Origin: Candidatus Zixiibacteriota bacterium
Lineage (GTDB): Bacteria > Zixibacteria > MSB-5A5 > UBA10806
Assembly (NCBI GenBank): GCA_020348065.1
Contig: CP070742.1
Location: 935,458 to 978,341, forward strand
DNA: 42,884 nucleotides
Direction: 5' to 3'
Shown: positions 34,689 through 42,884 of the stretch, piece by piece
Position numbering within the stretch: the first letter of the stretch is position 1
Layout: the number at the start of each line of letters is the position of its first letter
Made by a program: the position numbers and the translations under genes
Notes under the pieces: model-generated
Database searches by the model: none
Told to the model about the DNA's origin: nothing
The model's input: the letters and a program-made list of their open reading frames with translations, nothing else

Positions 34689-36014
34689 ATGAAATTTACG
34701 ACAATTTTATTCTTGACGTTCTGCGTTCCGTTTCTCCATGCCGGAGAGTTGTCGTTTCCCGTAGAGAATTACAAGCTCGATAATGGTCTGGAAATTATAT
34801 TAATTCCCGATCATTCGTGCCCGTCTGTTACATTACAGGTCTGGTATAAAACAGGAAGCCGAAACGAAAGACCGGGCATAACCGGGATTTCGCATCTGTT
34901 CGAGCATCTGATGTTCAAGGGCACCGAAAAATATCCCGCCGGCGCTTTCGACAGGTCGATTGAATCCTGCGGAGGCCGGGATAACGCCTGGACCTGGCTG
35001 GACAATACCGCGTACTATGAAATCGTACCCTCCGGCAAACTGGAATTCGTTCTTGAACTCGAAGCCGACCGCGCCAAAAATCTGACTTTAAACCCGGATA
35101 ATATGGAATCGGAAAGAAATGTTGTAATTAATGAACGTTTGCTGACCGTCGAAAATTCCCCGGAGTATTCGGCCTATGAGGTTCTAATCAATAACGCCTT
35201 CGTTCTGCATCCGTACCGCTGGGAGGTTATCGGTTTTATGCAGGATATTCGCGCCATAAGCCTGGAGGATTGCCTCCAATATTACAGGATTAATTACGCT
35301 CCCAATAACGCCTTTCTTGTTATCGCCGGTGATTTCGATACGTCTTGGGCGAGGAAACTGGTTGATAAACACTTCGGTCCTTTGAAAGCCGAACCTCCTC
35401 CTTCGCCCGTAAAAGCAGTCGAACCCGAGCAGAGGGGCGAAAAAAGAATAGATTTTCATCGCGCCGCTCAACTGGAAGCCGTCATGATAGGCTACAAAAC
35501 CCCCGAGGCGTCGCATCCGGATATCGTGCCGCTACAGGTGGCGGCGAAGATTTTATTTGACGGGGAATCGTCTCGCCTTTACCGCCGGCTGGTATATGAT
35601 GAAGAAAAAGCCTTCTCTATATACGGAGAACTTTCGGTGCATCATGATCCCAGCCTATTTTATATATATGCCCAGGCCAATCCCGGCAGGGATCCCGAAG
35701 ATATAGAAACGGTTATATACGAGGAAATAGAAAGAATAAAAATTGAGCCGTTGGATCAATATGAGATCCAGAAAGCGAAAAATCAGCTCGAATCGGATTT
35801 TATGATGGGCCTGCAATCTAATGCCGATCGAGCGGACGCCATAGGGATGTTCGAGGTAAACACCGACGATTACAGAAACGTGTTCGACTATCCGGATAAA
35901 ATTCAGGCGGTTGCTCCTGGCGATGTTATGACGGTCGCGGACAGATACCTTTCTAAATTGAGAAGAACCGTGGTTAATATAATTCCCGATAATGGGGAAA
36001 CTGAAATAGAATGA
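34689..36014 (+). CDS. M16-family zinc peptidase, catalytic member
   Basis: This protein of 441 residues has a signal peptide (MKFTTILFLTFCVPFLHAGE). The inverted zinc motif HxxEH is present as HLFEH at 69-73, with the third ligand E149 76 residues later in INERLLT, as in pitrilysin/PqqL-type peptidases. The C-terminal M16 half includes SSRLYRRLVYDEEKAFSI. It is thus the active partner of a clamshell heterodimer that degrades or processes peptides, here in the periplasm. ATG 34689 follows AGAGGAAC. It lies 9 bases after sppA and 26 before the second M16 gene, a typical active/inactive pair arrangement. Confidence 0.93.
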   Translation: MKFTTILFLTFCVPFLHAGELSFPVENYKLDNGLEIILIPDHSCPSVTLQVWYKTGSRNERPGITGISHLFEHLMFKGTEKYPAGAFDRSIESCGGRDNAWTWLDNTAYYEIVPSGKLEFVLELEADRAKNLTLNPDNMESERNVVINERLLTVENSPEYSAYEVLINNAFVLHPYRWEVIGFMQDIRAISLEDCLQYYRINYAPNNAFLVIAGDFDTSWARKLVDKHFGPLKAEPPPSPVKAVEPEQRGEKRIDFHRAAQLEAVMIGYKTPEASHPDIVPLQVAAKILFDGESSRLYRRLVYDEEKAFSIYGELSVHHDPSLFYIYAQANPGRDPEDIETVIYEEIERIKIEPLDQYEIQKAKNQLESDFMMGLQSNADRADAIGMFEVNTDDYRNVFDYPDKIQAVAPGDVMTVADRYLSKLRRTVVNIIPDNGETEIE

Positions 36015-36040
36015 TGAATTGAAAAATAACATAGGATAGC

Positions 36041-37423
36041 ATGAAAAGCAGAATTGTTATATTTTTACTCCTTCTTATATCGATAAATGTTCCGGCTCTG
36101 TGCGACGAGATTACTATGCCGCCTGTTACCGAAAAGATTCTGCCCAACGGTTTGGAACTGCTGCTGGTCGAAAACCACGAGCTGCCTATTGCTTATATGA
36201 AAATGGTTGTGGCTTCGGGTTCCATGAGAGATCCCGGGGGCAAAGAGGGTCTCGCGGGTTTTACGGCAAATATGCTGAAAAGGGGCACCGGGTCCCGTAC
36301 TAAAAATGCTATAGCCGAAGAAATCGACTTTATCGGCGGTAAAATGAAAATTTCCGTCAATCGTGATGCCGTGGAAATTACTGTGGAACTGTTGACCAGG
36401 CATATGGATGTGGGGATCTCTATCCTTTCAGATATGATGTTAAATCCGGTTTTCGATTCGACCGAAATCGAGAAATATAAAAAGCAGGTTCTCAATGCCA
36501 TAATTCAATCAAAGGAAAATCCGTATCTGGTTTGCTCGGAGAATTTTAACAAGTTACTTTTCGGAAATCACCCCTACGCTCACCCGGTAAGAGGCAGCAA
36601 AGAGTCTGTCGAACGCATTACTCGAGATGACATAACCGTATTTTACGGCGATTATATCAGGCCCAATAATTCGTTTCTGATTGTCGCCGGCGATATCGAC
36701 CCCGACGTTATACTGCCTGCCCTGGAGACAGCTTTCGGTTCCTGGAAGAGGGAAGAGATACCGCCTCTTTCAATAACTACCCCGCCGGTTCCTGACGGCC
36801 GAAGGATTTTGCTGATAGATAAACCGGATGCCACCCAATCACATATTACCTTCGGAACGATCGGCATCACCCGTCAGAGTGAATATTATTATCCTTTCCA
36901 GGTGATGAATTATGTACTCGGCGCCGGCGTTTCGTTCGTGAATCGATTGATGACGGAGGTGCGGGTCAAAGGCGGTTTGACCTATGATATCAGGACGACT
37001 AACGATTTCAACATATTGCCGGGAGGATTTTACTGCAGCACCTCCACCGAAAATGATTCGACATTAAAAGCGATAGAGATGGCCCTGGCTGTAATGAAGG
37101 ATATGGCCGAAAATGAGGTAACGGATGAGGAATACAATCAGGCAATCGGATTTTATTCCGGCTATTATCCGATCTCTCTGGAAACTCCGGAACAGTGGGC
37201 AGATGAGATCTCCAAGATCAAGCTTTATGGGCTTCCCGATAATTATATTAAGGATTTTGTGAAAAATATCGGGGCAGTCAAAAAGGAAGATATTCTTAAG
37301 GTCGCCGGGTATCTCATAGATACCGACAATATGGTTTTCTGCGTTGTTACAAACGCCGCCGACGTGAAATCGGATCTTGAAAAACTGGGCAGGGTCACTG
37401 CCGTTAATCTTGACGATCTCTAA
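36041..37423 (+). CDS. M16-family peptidase partner lacking the zinc motif
   Basis: This protein of 460 residues has a signal peptide (MKSRIVIFLLLLISINVPALC). The M16 fold is complete (GFTANMLKRGTGSRT near 72, NHPYAHPVRGSKESVERIT near 170, VKGGLTYDIRTTND near 310). However, the position of HxxEH reads KEGLAGF, so it cannot bind catalytic zinc. Such inactive members pair with an active M16 subunit and help substrate binding. The cysteine at the end of the signal could mark a lipoprotein (PALC), but this is uncertain. It follows its active partner by 26 bases. Confidence 0.92.
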   Translation: MKSRIVIFLLLLISINVPALCDEITMPPVTEKILPNGLELLLVENHELPIAYMKMVVASGSMRDPGGKEGLAGFTANMLKRGTGSRTKNAIAEEIDFIGGKMKISVNRDAVEITVELLTRHMDVGISILSDMMLNPVFDSTEIEKYKKQVLNAIIQSKENPYLVCSENFNKLLFGNHPYAHPVRGSKESVERITRDDITVFYGDYIRPNNSFLIVAGDIDPDVILPALETAFGSWKREEIPPLSITTPPVPDGRRILLIDKPDATQSHITFGTIGITRQSEYYYPFQVMNYVLGAGVSFVNRLMTEVRVKGGLTYDIRTTNDFNILPGGFYCSTSTENDSTLKAIEMALAVMKDMAENEVTDEEYNQAIGFYSGYYPISLETPEQWADEISKIKLYGLPDNYIKDFVKNIGAVKKEDILKVAGYLIDTDNMVFCVVTNAADVKSDLEKLGRVTAVNLDDL

Positions 37424-37483
37424 ATTATCTTTTAGACCGATTTTTTGCTGGCATTCGGCCCTATAATTTCCCATATATAGGCA

Positions 37484-38722
37484 ATGGCAGTGATAGACTT
37501 CTTGAGGAAAATCAATCTCACCGGCTGGATATTCATAGGCATTATCTGCGGTATTTTAACCGGCTGGCTGGTGGGCGAACCGGCTCTCGTGGTCGCCGAA
37601 CCTCTGGGCGACATGTTCATTCGGCTGTTGCGGATGATAATTATCCCGCTTATAACAGCTTCGCTGATTTCAGGTATCTCCAGTATCGGATCCGGCGAGG
37701 GACTGGGGAGGCTCGGCGGCAAGACCTTTATATATTACATGTCCACGTCTATTATGGCCATTACAGTCGGAATGATTATAATGAACGTCGTATCGCCCGG
37801 TTACGGTATCCATCTCGACCTCGGCGCGGTGCCGGAAACTTTTAAAGAGACCACCTCGGTGTGGCAATCTGTTTACAGCCTGATTCAATCCATGGTTCCC
37901 ACCAACCTGGTGGCTGCAATCGCCGATGGCGATATCCTTCCTCTTATTTTCTTCTGTATTCTATTCGGCATTTTCATTACCCGGCTGCCCGAAAAAGGGC
38001 GCGTGCTTTTCACCGATATATTCTCAAGTTTTTTCGAAATAATGATGAAGATCACTCATCTGGTTATAATGGTCGCCCCGATCGGGATCTTCGGGCTTAT
38101 TACCAAGGTCGTCGCCACCACCGGCTTCGACGCCCTGGTGCCCCTCTTGAAATATTTCTTCTGTATTCTCGGCGGACTTGTATTCCATGCCTTCATAACC
38201 TTGCCGCTTCTTCTGAGGCTGGTCGGAAGAGTCAGTCCGGTGCGTCACGTAAAAGCGATGACACCGGCGCTTTTGACCGCCTTTTCCACGGCATCCTCCG
38301 GCGCGACGCTGCCTTTGACAATGGAATGTGTGGAAAAGCGGGCGGGGGTATCAAATAAAGTTACGAGTTTCGTTCTGCCCATGGGGGCAACCATCAATAT
38401 GGACGGCACCGCGCTGTACGAGGCGGCGGCGGTGCTGTTTATAGCCCAGACCTACGGTATTCATCTTGATATAGTACAGCAGCTTATTGTGGTTATCACG
38501 GCTCTGGCGGCATCGGTAGCCACCGCGGCCATACCAAAAGCCTCCCTGGCAACCATCCCCATGATCATGGCCGCCATCGGCGTGCCCTTCGAGGGGATAG
38601 CCATTATACAGGTGTTCGACCGTATCCTGGATATGTGCCGCACCACCGTTAATGTTTTCTCCGACTCCTGCGGCGCGGTGGTAATCGCCAAAACCGAGGG
38701 CGAGACGCCGCTGGCGGGGTAG
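37484..38722 (+). CDS. DAACS-family Na+(H+)/dicarboxylate or glutamate symporter
   Basis: This protein of 412 residues is an inner-membrane transporter of the GltP/GltT/DctA family. About eight hydrophobic segments and two re-entrant loops are visible. The signature PMGATINMDGTALYEAAAVL is near 298, with the serine-rich hairpin STASSGATLPLTME near 265. The C-terminal helix carries FDRILDMCRTTVNVFSD, where the arginine R385 region selects acidic amino acids or C4-dicarboxylates. The precise substrate cannot be fixed. No strong ribosome binding site precedes ATG 37484. It ends the long plus-strand run, followed by a hairpin that may stop transcription. Confidence 0.92.
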   Translation: MAVIDFLRKINLTGWIFIGIICGILTGWLVGEPALVVAEPLGDMFIRLLRMIIIPLITASLISGISSIGSGEGLGRLGGKTFIYYMSTSIMAITVGMIIMNVVSPGYGIHLDLGAVPETFKETTSVWQSVYSLIQSMVPTNLVAAIADGDILPLIFFCILFGIFITRLPEKGRVLFTDIFSSFFEIMMKITHLVIMVAPIGIFGLITKVVATTGFDALVPLLKYFFCILGGLVFHAFITLPLLLRLVGRVSPVRHVKAMTPALLTAFSTASSGATLPLTMECVEKRAGVSNKVTSFVLPMGATINMDGTALYEAAAVLFIAQTYGIHLDIVQQLIVVITALAASVATAAIPKASLATIPMIMAAIGVPFEGIAIIQVFDRILDMCRTTVNVFSDSCGAVVIAKTEGETPLAG

Positions 38723-38752
38723 CCTTAATTAAGTTACAATTATTTAATTGTT

Positions 38753-38790
38753 ATTTGGTGGGGATTTGATTAATCAAACCCCCACCAAAT
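38753..38790. terminator. Long hairpin between convergent genes, possible bidirectional terminator
   Basis: ATTTGGTGGGG (38753-38763) pairs with CCCCACCAAAT (38780-38790), and the inner TTTGATTAATCAAA (38765-38778) is itself palindromic, giving a stem of about 16 bp. No long T-run follows on either strand. Its place 31 bases after the symporter stop and between convergent genes supports a terminator role. Confidence 0.5.
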
Positions 38791-38804
38791 ATGTATTATC
38801 TGCG

Positions 38805-38905
38805 TTACCTCGCCTCCACCACCTCTATCCCATCTTACCCATGACTCGATATAATATACTCGCCTGATCGACGAGGTCGCCGGTGGTCAGGGCGATATTC
38901 CGTTC
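38805..38905 (-). pseudogene. Decayed duplicate of the transglutaminase gene 3' end
   Basis: Read on the minus strand this encodes IALTTGDLVDQASILYRVMG followed by KMG and an early stop. Restoring one missing base gives IEVVEAR and a stop. It matches the last 30 codons of the gene at 39000-40460 (IALTTGDLVDQTSILSRVMG). The similarity begins abruptly near 38896 next to a hairpin. It is a partial tandem duplication that has drifted. Confidence 0.8.
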
Positions 38906-38938
38906 CGTCAGGTCGTAGCGCAGTGTGACCTGACGGAA
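38903..38938. repeat. Perfect 12-bp inverted repeat
   Basis: TTCCGTCAGGTC (38903-38914) and GACCTGACGGAA (38927-38938) are exact inverted copies around a 12-base loop. There is no T-run. It directly follows the duplicated transglutaminase fragment. Confidence 0.75.
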
Positions 38939-38942
38939 AAGA

Positions 38943-38976
38943 GGTCGGATCACGCCCTGCGGACTACGATCCGACC
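38943..38976. repeat. Perfect 9-bp inverted repeat
   Basis: GGTCGGATC (38943-38951) and GATCCGACC (38968-38976) pair exactly around 16 bases. It sits four bases after the previous hairpin. On the minus strand it is downstream of the transglutaminase stop, so the pair may also end that transcript, although no U-run follows. Confidence 0.7.
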
Positions 38977-38999
38977 AAACTAAAAAAATTCCCTGGACC

Positions 39000-40460
39000 T
39001 TATTCCGCCTCCACCACCTCGATACCCATTTTGCCCATGACGCGGGATAATATACTCGTCTGGTCTACGAGATCGCCGGTGGTCAGGGCGATATGGGCGG
39101 GGTTGACTATATCCTCGCCCCAGGACGGGTCCATCATCACCCACTCCCCCACAAAAACCTCCACCCAGGCGTGGTAGCCGAAACCCTCGCCCGGCGGCCA
39201 GTAGACCAGCCCGGCGACAGGTCGGGCGGGAATTCCAACGGCGCGTAACAAGGCCACCGTCAGGGCGCTGTGTTCCCCGCAATCGCCCTGTTTGGTTTGC
39301 AAAGTCTGCAGGGCGTTGGAGAAATCAGGGGTAAACTGCTTTTCGATATTATCAAATACCCATTGATTGATTTTCTTTGCCGCTTCCCAGGAGTTTTTTT
39401 CATCGCCGATAATGTCAGCGGCCAGCGATTTTATCTCTTCGGCGTCCGACTGGATATAGACAGAAGATGCAAGATACGGCTTCATTTCCTCTGACTCTAT
39501 CGGCAGGTTGAGAACGGTTTTTGGAATGTTACCTTTTCTAATTTCAGCATTCAAAATATCCTCTGTCACCACTGTTATCCTCTGAAGGTCGGTATTCAGG
39601 ATGTCGGCCTCACCAATGCCGGTTATTTTAAGAGTTAATGCTCTTAATTGTTGAGGATCTTCGATTTTGGTTTCAGGCCTGACCAGGTTAACGTCGAGGA
39701 GATCAAACTCCTCGTCGATCTTTATCGCCTGTTCCCGCCCTTCGAGCTTGAGTATCATGCCGCCGCCGAGGTTCATTTCGAGCTCTCTTCCGGTCATATC
39801 GTAAATCGAGGTGCCTGAAAACTGCATTTCAGCTATCGTATAGCTGACGGTGTAAACGTCGGTCGGCACACCGTTAAATATATATTTATCGATGGATTCG
39901 ATTCTCATGCCGGTATGCACCGGCCCGGTGAGCGGGGGAGTGGGTTCGAAATAAGTTATATTTATGCTGTCTTCGACACTGATTTCGCCGCCCGCTATCA
40001 TGAGGTTCGGTTTTTTCAGGTTATCCAGATAATCGACCGGATATTCGAATGTTTGTTTTGTTTCCTGCCCGCCCAGGTTGATTGTTACTATGTATTCGTC
40101 GGCTTCCTTAACCCCGGTTACACTCATACCGCCGGTAACGCTGGAGAATTTCGACTCGTTCGAATAGAGTTCTCCGCCCGGCAAAGTATAAAACCTGGTG
40201 TCGGTGATTTTCATGGTATCGGTTTGCCCCATGATGCTGAGGATCATGATTATCGATTCGCGGGTTCGCCATCCCGCCAGGGGCGCGTCTATCTTTTCAA
40301 AATACATTTCAGCGTAACCGACTTTGCCTCCCTGCATGTAAACGCCATACCACTCGGTTCCCAGGAAAGAATCGAACCGATTCGGATCGGATTCCGTATC
40401 GAGGCCTTTACATGCGAATATAAGGAAAATCGCATAGATAAGAACGTATCTGTAATTCAT
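39000..40460 (-). CDS. Transglutaminase-like lipoprotein
   Basis: This protein of 486 residues has a lipoprotein signal peptide ending in IFAC (Cys17), so it is exported and lipid-anchored. A beta-rich N-terminal region (about 25-330) is followed by a transglutaminase core fold. Its catalytic triad is visible as C394 in QGDCGEHS, H430 in YHAWVEV and D444 in MMDPSW. Such proteins act as cysteine proteases, crosslinkers or amidases; the substrate is unknown. ATG 40460 is preferred over the frame's earlier start because GGGAGAG precedes it and the lipoprotein signal starts there. The 3' end of the gene is duplicated in decayed form at 38805-38905. Confidence 0.9.
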   Translation of the reverse strand: MNYRYVLIYAIFLIFACKGLDTESDPNRFDSFLGTEWYGVYMQGGKVGYAEMYFEKIDAPLAGWRTRESIIMILSIMGQTDTMKITDTRFYTLPGGELYSNESKFSSVTGGMSVTGVKEADEYIVTINLGGQETKQTFEYPVDYLDNLKKPNLMIAGGEISVEDSINITYFEPTPPLTGPVHTGMRIESIDKYIFNGVPTDVYTVSYTIAEMQFSGTSIYDMTGRELEMNLGGGMILKLEGREQAIKIDEEFDLLDVNLVRPETKIEDPQQLRALTLKITGIGEADILNTDLQRITVVTEDILNAEIRKGNIPKTVLNLPIESEEMKPYLASSVYIQSDAEEIKSLAADIIGDEKNSWEAAKKINQWVFDNIEKQFTPDFSNALQTLQTKQGDCGEHSALTVALLRAVGIPARPVAGLVYWPPGEGFGYHAWVEVFVGEWVMMDPSWGEDIVNPAHIALTTGDLVDQTSILSRVMGKMGIEVVEAE

Positions 40461-40549
40461 CTCTCCCTCTCTTTTTATATATCCCGCTATTCTTGTCATA
40501 CTCTCGAAATTCGGGCAAACGCAAGATTAATTACCGGAATTTCAAAAGC

Positions 40550-41215
40550 TTAAATCCCGAAAATCCTGATAGCCATTCCGGAAAACGCTATTATCCCGCC
40601 GGCGATGGCGTGAACGTATTTTTCGATAAAATCTGTTTTAATGGCGGTAACTCCCTTTACGCCGGCATAAACCATGCCGGTCATGGTAAGGATCGTTGTA
40701 ATTCCGAAAACTGACGCTACCAGTGTGAGCGCGTACCAGCTATGAGAGACCGCGGGAAACATCAGAAGAGGTATCAGCGGCTCGCAGGGTCCCAGTACAA
40801 AAATGATAAACAGCGTCCAGAAGGTAATGGATCGCGCATTAGAAGCGTCCAGGTGTCTGCCGCCGTGGAGATGTTTATGACCGTGGCCCTTTCGGCCCCG
40901 CCATATTCCCCAGAGCCCGTAGATTATTCCAAAAAATATCAGCGCGTAACTGGCGATATCGCCCCTGACGCTTTCAATCGCCACCAGTTTCCCCAAAGCG
41001 CTTCCCGCCGCTATGCCGATAGTTCCGATCAAAATCGAAGATAATACATGTCCCACGCCGCACATTATCGTCACAACTATGGTTCGGGTTGCAGACCAGC
41101 TCCTGGCCCGGCTTATAACAATAAACGGTACGTAATGATCGGGACCTATGACCGTGTGGATAAAGCCGATAGATAACGCGCTTCCCAGAAGAATCAGAAT
41201 TGAGCTTTCAGACAA
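40550..41215 (-). CDS. NicO/UreH-like nickel or metal permease
   Basis: This membrane protein of 221 residues has six predicted helices. It carries the metal-transport signature HTVIGPDHYVPF (20-31) in the first helix and GVGHVLSS in the second. A cytoplasmic histidine-rich loop (KGHGHKHLHGGRHLD, about 109-123) fits metal capture, and GPCEPLIPLL lies in the fourth segment. The family (NicO, HupE/UreJ and urease accessory UreH) moves nickel or cobalt, in either direction. The TTG start at 41215 is supported by GGAGGAACGAAA upstream. It lies 69 bases after etfA, downstream of larC, which needs nickel for its product, so nickel supply is a reasonable inference. Confidence 0.8.
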   Translation of the reverse strand: MSESSILILLGSALSIGFIHTVIGPDHYVPFIVISRARSWSATRTIVVTIMCGVGHVLSSILIGTIGIAAGSALGKLVAIESVRGDIASYALIFFGIIYGLWGIWRGRKGHGHKHLHGGRHLDASNARSITFWTLFIIFVLGPCEPLIPLLMFPAVSHSWYALTLVASVFGITTILTMTGMVYAGVKGVTAIKTDFIEKYVHAIAGGIIAFSGMAIRIFGI

Positions 41216-41284
41216 TTTCGTTCCTCCAGATCCTTTGATTGTGTTTATTAATATATATGTCGAGAATAATAATCCTCAACTCCT

Positions 41285-42277
41285 TTAATTCGCCATCCCT
41301 TTCAGTTTTTCCGTTAACCTCGGCAGAATCTCGAAAATATCGCCGACAATACCATACGTCGCCACCTTGAATATAGGCGCCTCCGCATCGCGGTTTATGG
41401 CTACTATAGTCTTCGAGGACTGCATTCCCACCAGATGCTGTATGGCCCCGGATATTCCGCAGGCGACGTATAATTTAGGATTAACCGTTTTGCCCGTCTG
41501 GCCCACCTGGTGTGAATACGACACCCACCCGGCGTCCACAACGGCCCTGGATGCTCCGGCGGCGGCGCCCAATACACTCGCCAGCTCCTTGATCATTTTA
41601 TAATTATCGGCGTTTTTTATTCCCCTGCCGCCCGATACTATTATATCGGCGTCGGTAAGACTGATCTCCTGGCCGCCCTCCGAAACGCTCTCCAATATTT
41701 TTGCGCGCGAACCGAATTTTGATTCATCATATGCGAGTTCGCTTTTTTCGCCGGAGCGGCTATCATCCGGGGAGGGATCAGGAAAGGCCTTGGGTCGTAA
41801 TGTCGCCATCTGCGGGCCGGGGCCGGCCGGCGAGATCTGTATTAACGCTTTGCCCCCGTAGGCCGGTCGAATGGCCAGAATGTTATCGCCATCCCAGCCG
41901 ATCGATGTGATATCCGCCGCCAGACCGGAGGACAGCGACGTTGCGAGACGGGGGAACAGCGATTTCCCGATAAACGTAGCGCCGCCCAGTATTACCGCCG
42001 CATCTTCAGATTTTGATATATCTGCCAGTATCTTACAATATGACTCATCCAGATAGCCCGCCAATACCGGATTCTCGCATATTACGACTTTATCGGCGCC
42101 GATTTTGGTAAGGTTATCCGCTAACGACGATATTCCATCGCCGATTAAAACCGATATTACTTTAAAGGATTTTTCATCGGCCAGCTTTCTTGCCGCCCCG
42201 ACAGCCTCTCTGGCAACAGGTGTAAGTCTTCCATCCTTGGTTTCAGCAAATGTTACAATACCGGTACCGCCCGCCAT
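41285..42277 (-). CDS. etfA: Electron transfer flavoprotein alpha subunit
   Basis: EtfA binds FAD and, with EtfB, carries electrons from acyl-CoA or other dehydrogenases to the quinone pool. Its 330 residues fit the family. The N-terminal alpha/beta domain is followed by the FAD domain with SGGRGIKNADNY near 213 and GAAAGASRAVVDAGW near 236. The signature segments YSHQVGQTGKTVNPKLYVAC near 255, GISGAIQHLVGM near 275 and AINRDAEAPIFKVATYGIVGD near 294 are all intact. ATG 42277 follows AAAGGAGA and directly abuts the larC stop. The usual partner etfB is not adjacent in this window; it could lie beyond the right edge. Confidence 0.96.
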   Translation of the reverse strand: MAGGTGIVTFAETKDGRLTPVAREAVGAARKLADEKSFKVISVLIGDGISSLADNLTKIGADKVVICENPVLAGYLDESYCKILADISKSEDAAVILGGATFIGKSLFPRLATSLSSGLAADITSIGWDGDNILAIRPAYGGKALIQISPAGPGPQMATLRPKAFPDPSPDDSRSGEKSELAYDESKFGSRAKILESVSEGGQEISLTDADIIVSGGRGIKNADNYKMIKELASVLGAAAGASRAVVDAGWVSYSHQVGQTGKTVNPKLYVACGISGAIQHLVGMQSSKTIVAINRDAEAPIFKVATYGIVGDIFEILPRLTEKLKGMAN

Positions 42278-42884
42278 CTATGTCTCCTTTCTTAAGCTGC
42301 TCAGTATCTCAAAATATATATCGTCGTAACTTTTGTCAGCATTTTTCATGGCTTTGACCATATCATCGTATTCGGGAAATAGCAGCTCTCTGCCGCCAAG
42401 GCGCCCGATCTTTACGGATACGTCGCCGCCCTCGGTAGGAACGGTGATCTCTTCACGGCGAAGCTTAATCCTCGGTATGGTCCCGATTCTGATCCCCAGT
42501 GTCAATCCCCGGCGAAACACGATTTTCGCCAGTTCATCGAGGTTTTCCTGTTTGCACAATATCGTTAAAAGCTGACCGGGCCGGTTTTTTTTCATTAATG
42601 CGGGCGTAATGAAAACGTCCAACGCGCCGGCCGAGATAAGTTCATCGAAAATACCGCCCAGGATTTCGGGAGACGTCCTGTCGAGATTAGTCTCCAGGAT
42701 TTTTACGATATCGTAATCGAACCCGGTTCCCGTTTCGCATATCATCACCCTGAGCAGGTTGGGCAACTCCTGCAGGTCCCGGCTTCCGGCGCCATACCCT
42801 ACCTGTTTCGGTTCCAGGATTTCGGGAGCGTTAAAATCGGCGAGGGTTGTCAGAACAGCGGCGCCCGTGGGTGTGGTTAACTCG
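42278..42884 (-). CDS. larC: LarC, nickel-pincer cofactor biosynthesis (3' part of the gene)
   Basis: LarC inserts nickel into the pincer nucleotide cofactor used by lactate racemase LarA and related enzymes, in a CTP-dependent reaction. The C-terminal about 200 residues are visible; the N-terminus lies beyond the right edge. Family landmarks are ELTTPTGAAVLTTLA at the truncated end, KQVGYGAGSRDLQELPNLLR, LETNLDRTSPEILGGIFDEL and GALDVFITPALMKKNRPGQL. Its reading frame is intact in the window. The stop is immediately followed by the etfA start, so both belong to one operon. larA, larB and larE are not seen here. Confidence 0.93.
   Translation of the reverse strand, partial: ELTTPTGAAVLTTLADFNAPEILEPKQVGYGAGSRDLQELPNLLRVMICETGTGFDYDIVKILETNLDRTSPEILGGIFDELISAGALDVFITPALMKKNRPGQLLTILCKQENLDELAKIVFRRGLTLGIRIGTIPRIKLRREEITVPTEGGDVSVKIGRLGGRELLFPEYDDMVKAMKNADKSYDDIYFEILSSLRKET

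Noticed and set aside
1-42884. CRISPR array or phage genes
   Set aside because: No series of regularly spaced direct repeats and no phage structural or integrase genes were seen beyond the IS481-like remnants.

Overview
The window is about 43 kb of compact bacterial chromosome, with roughly 30 genes and mostly short gaps. It looks like a Gram-negative member of the FCB superphylum, possibly an uncultured lineage such as Zixibacteria, though the lineage is only inferred. The clues are a very large SprA-type outer-membrane translocon gene, a DUF5683 protein, a DUF4097 protein, a regulator-propeller protein and an SppA protease carrying a PorV-like front end. These sit among ordinary housekeeping genes (pcrA, rmuC, recG, rpmB, murB, etfA). 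I saw no tRNA, rRNA, CRISPR array or prophage.

Layout. 1-2677 (minus): the start of an unidentified secreted protein and the PcrA/UvrD helicase. 2919-10179 (plus): a hybrid histidine kinase, a flotillin, an unusual aspartate aminotransferase fused to an HPr-kinase-like P-loop domain with a cysteine cluster, and RmuC. 10180-13560 is an accessory island. A deacetylase/formyltransferase gene pair lies between two decayed copies of the 3' end of an IS481-like transposase, followed by the larger transposase pseudogene and a third small fragment at 15139. 13612-20170 holds an NtrC-like regulator without its sigma54-contact loop, a TPR protein, a flavodoxin-like protein, a DUF5683 protein, a lipid kinase, a propeller protein and ribosomal protein L28. 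20305-38722 is one long plus-strand run: recG, a 59-residue protein, a DUF1844 protein, murB, sprA, an M28 peptidase, a DUF4097 protein, SppA, two M16 peptidases and a Na+/dicarboxylate symporter. 38723-42884 (minus after the gap): a decayed duplicate of the transglutaminase 3' end with strong hairpins, a transglutaminase-like lipoprotein, a NicO-type metal permease, etfA and the 3' part of larC.

How the genes may work together. The block from sprA to the M16 pair looks like an envelope secretion and proteolysis neighbourhood: a translocon, a zinc exopeptidase or glutaminyl-cyclase-like enzyme, an SppA linked to a predicted outer-membrane barrel, and an active/inactive M16 pair. The deacetylase/formyltransferase pair probably modifies an amino sugar of a surface glycan and looks acquired. 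NicO, EtfA and LarC suggest a link between nickel supply, nickel-pincer cofactor synthesis and flavin electron transfer. The most unusual single gene is the aminotransferase/HPrK-like fusion at 6579-8909.
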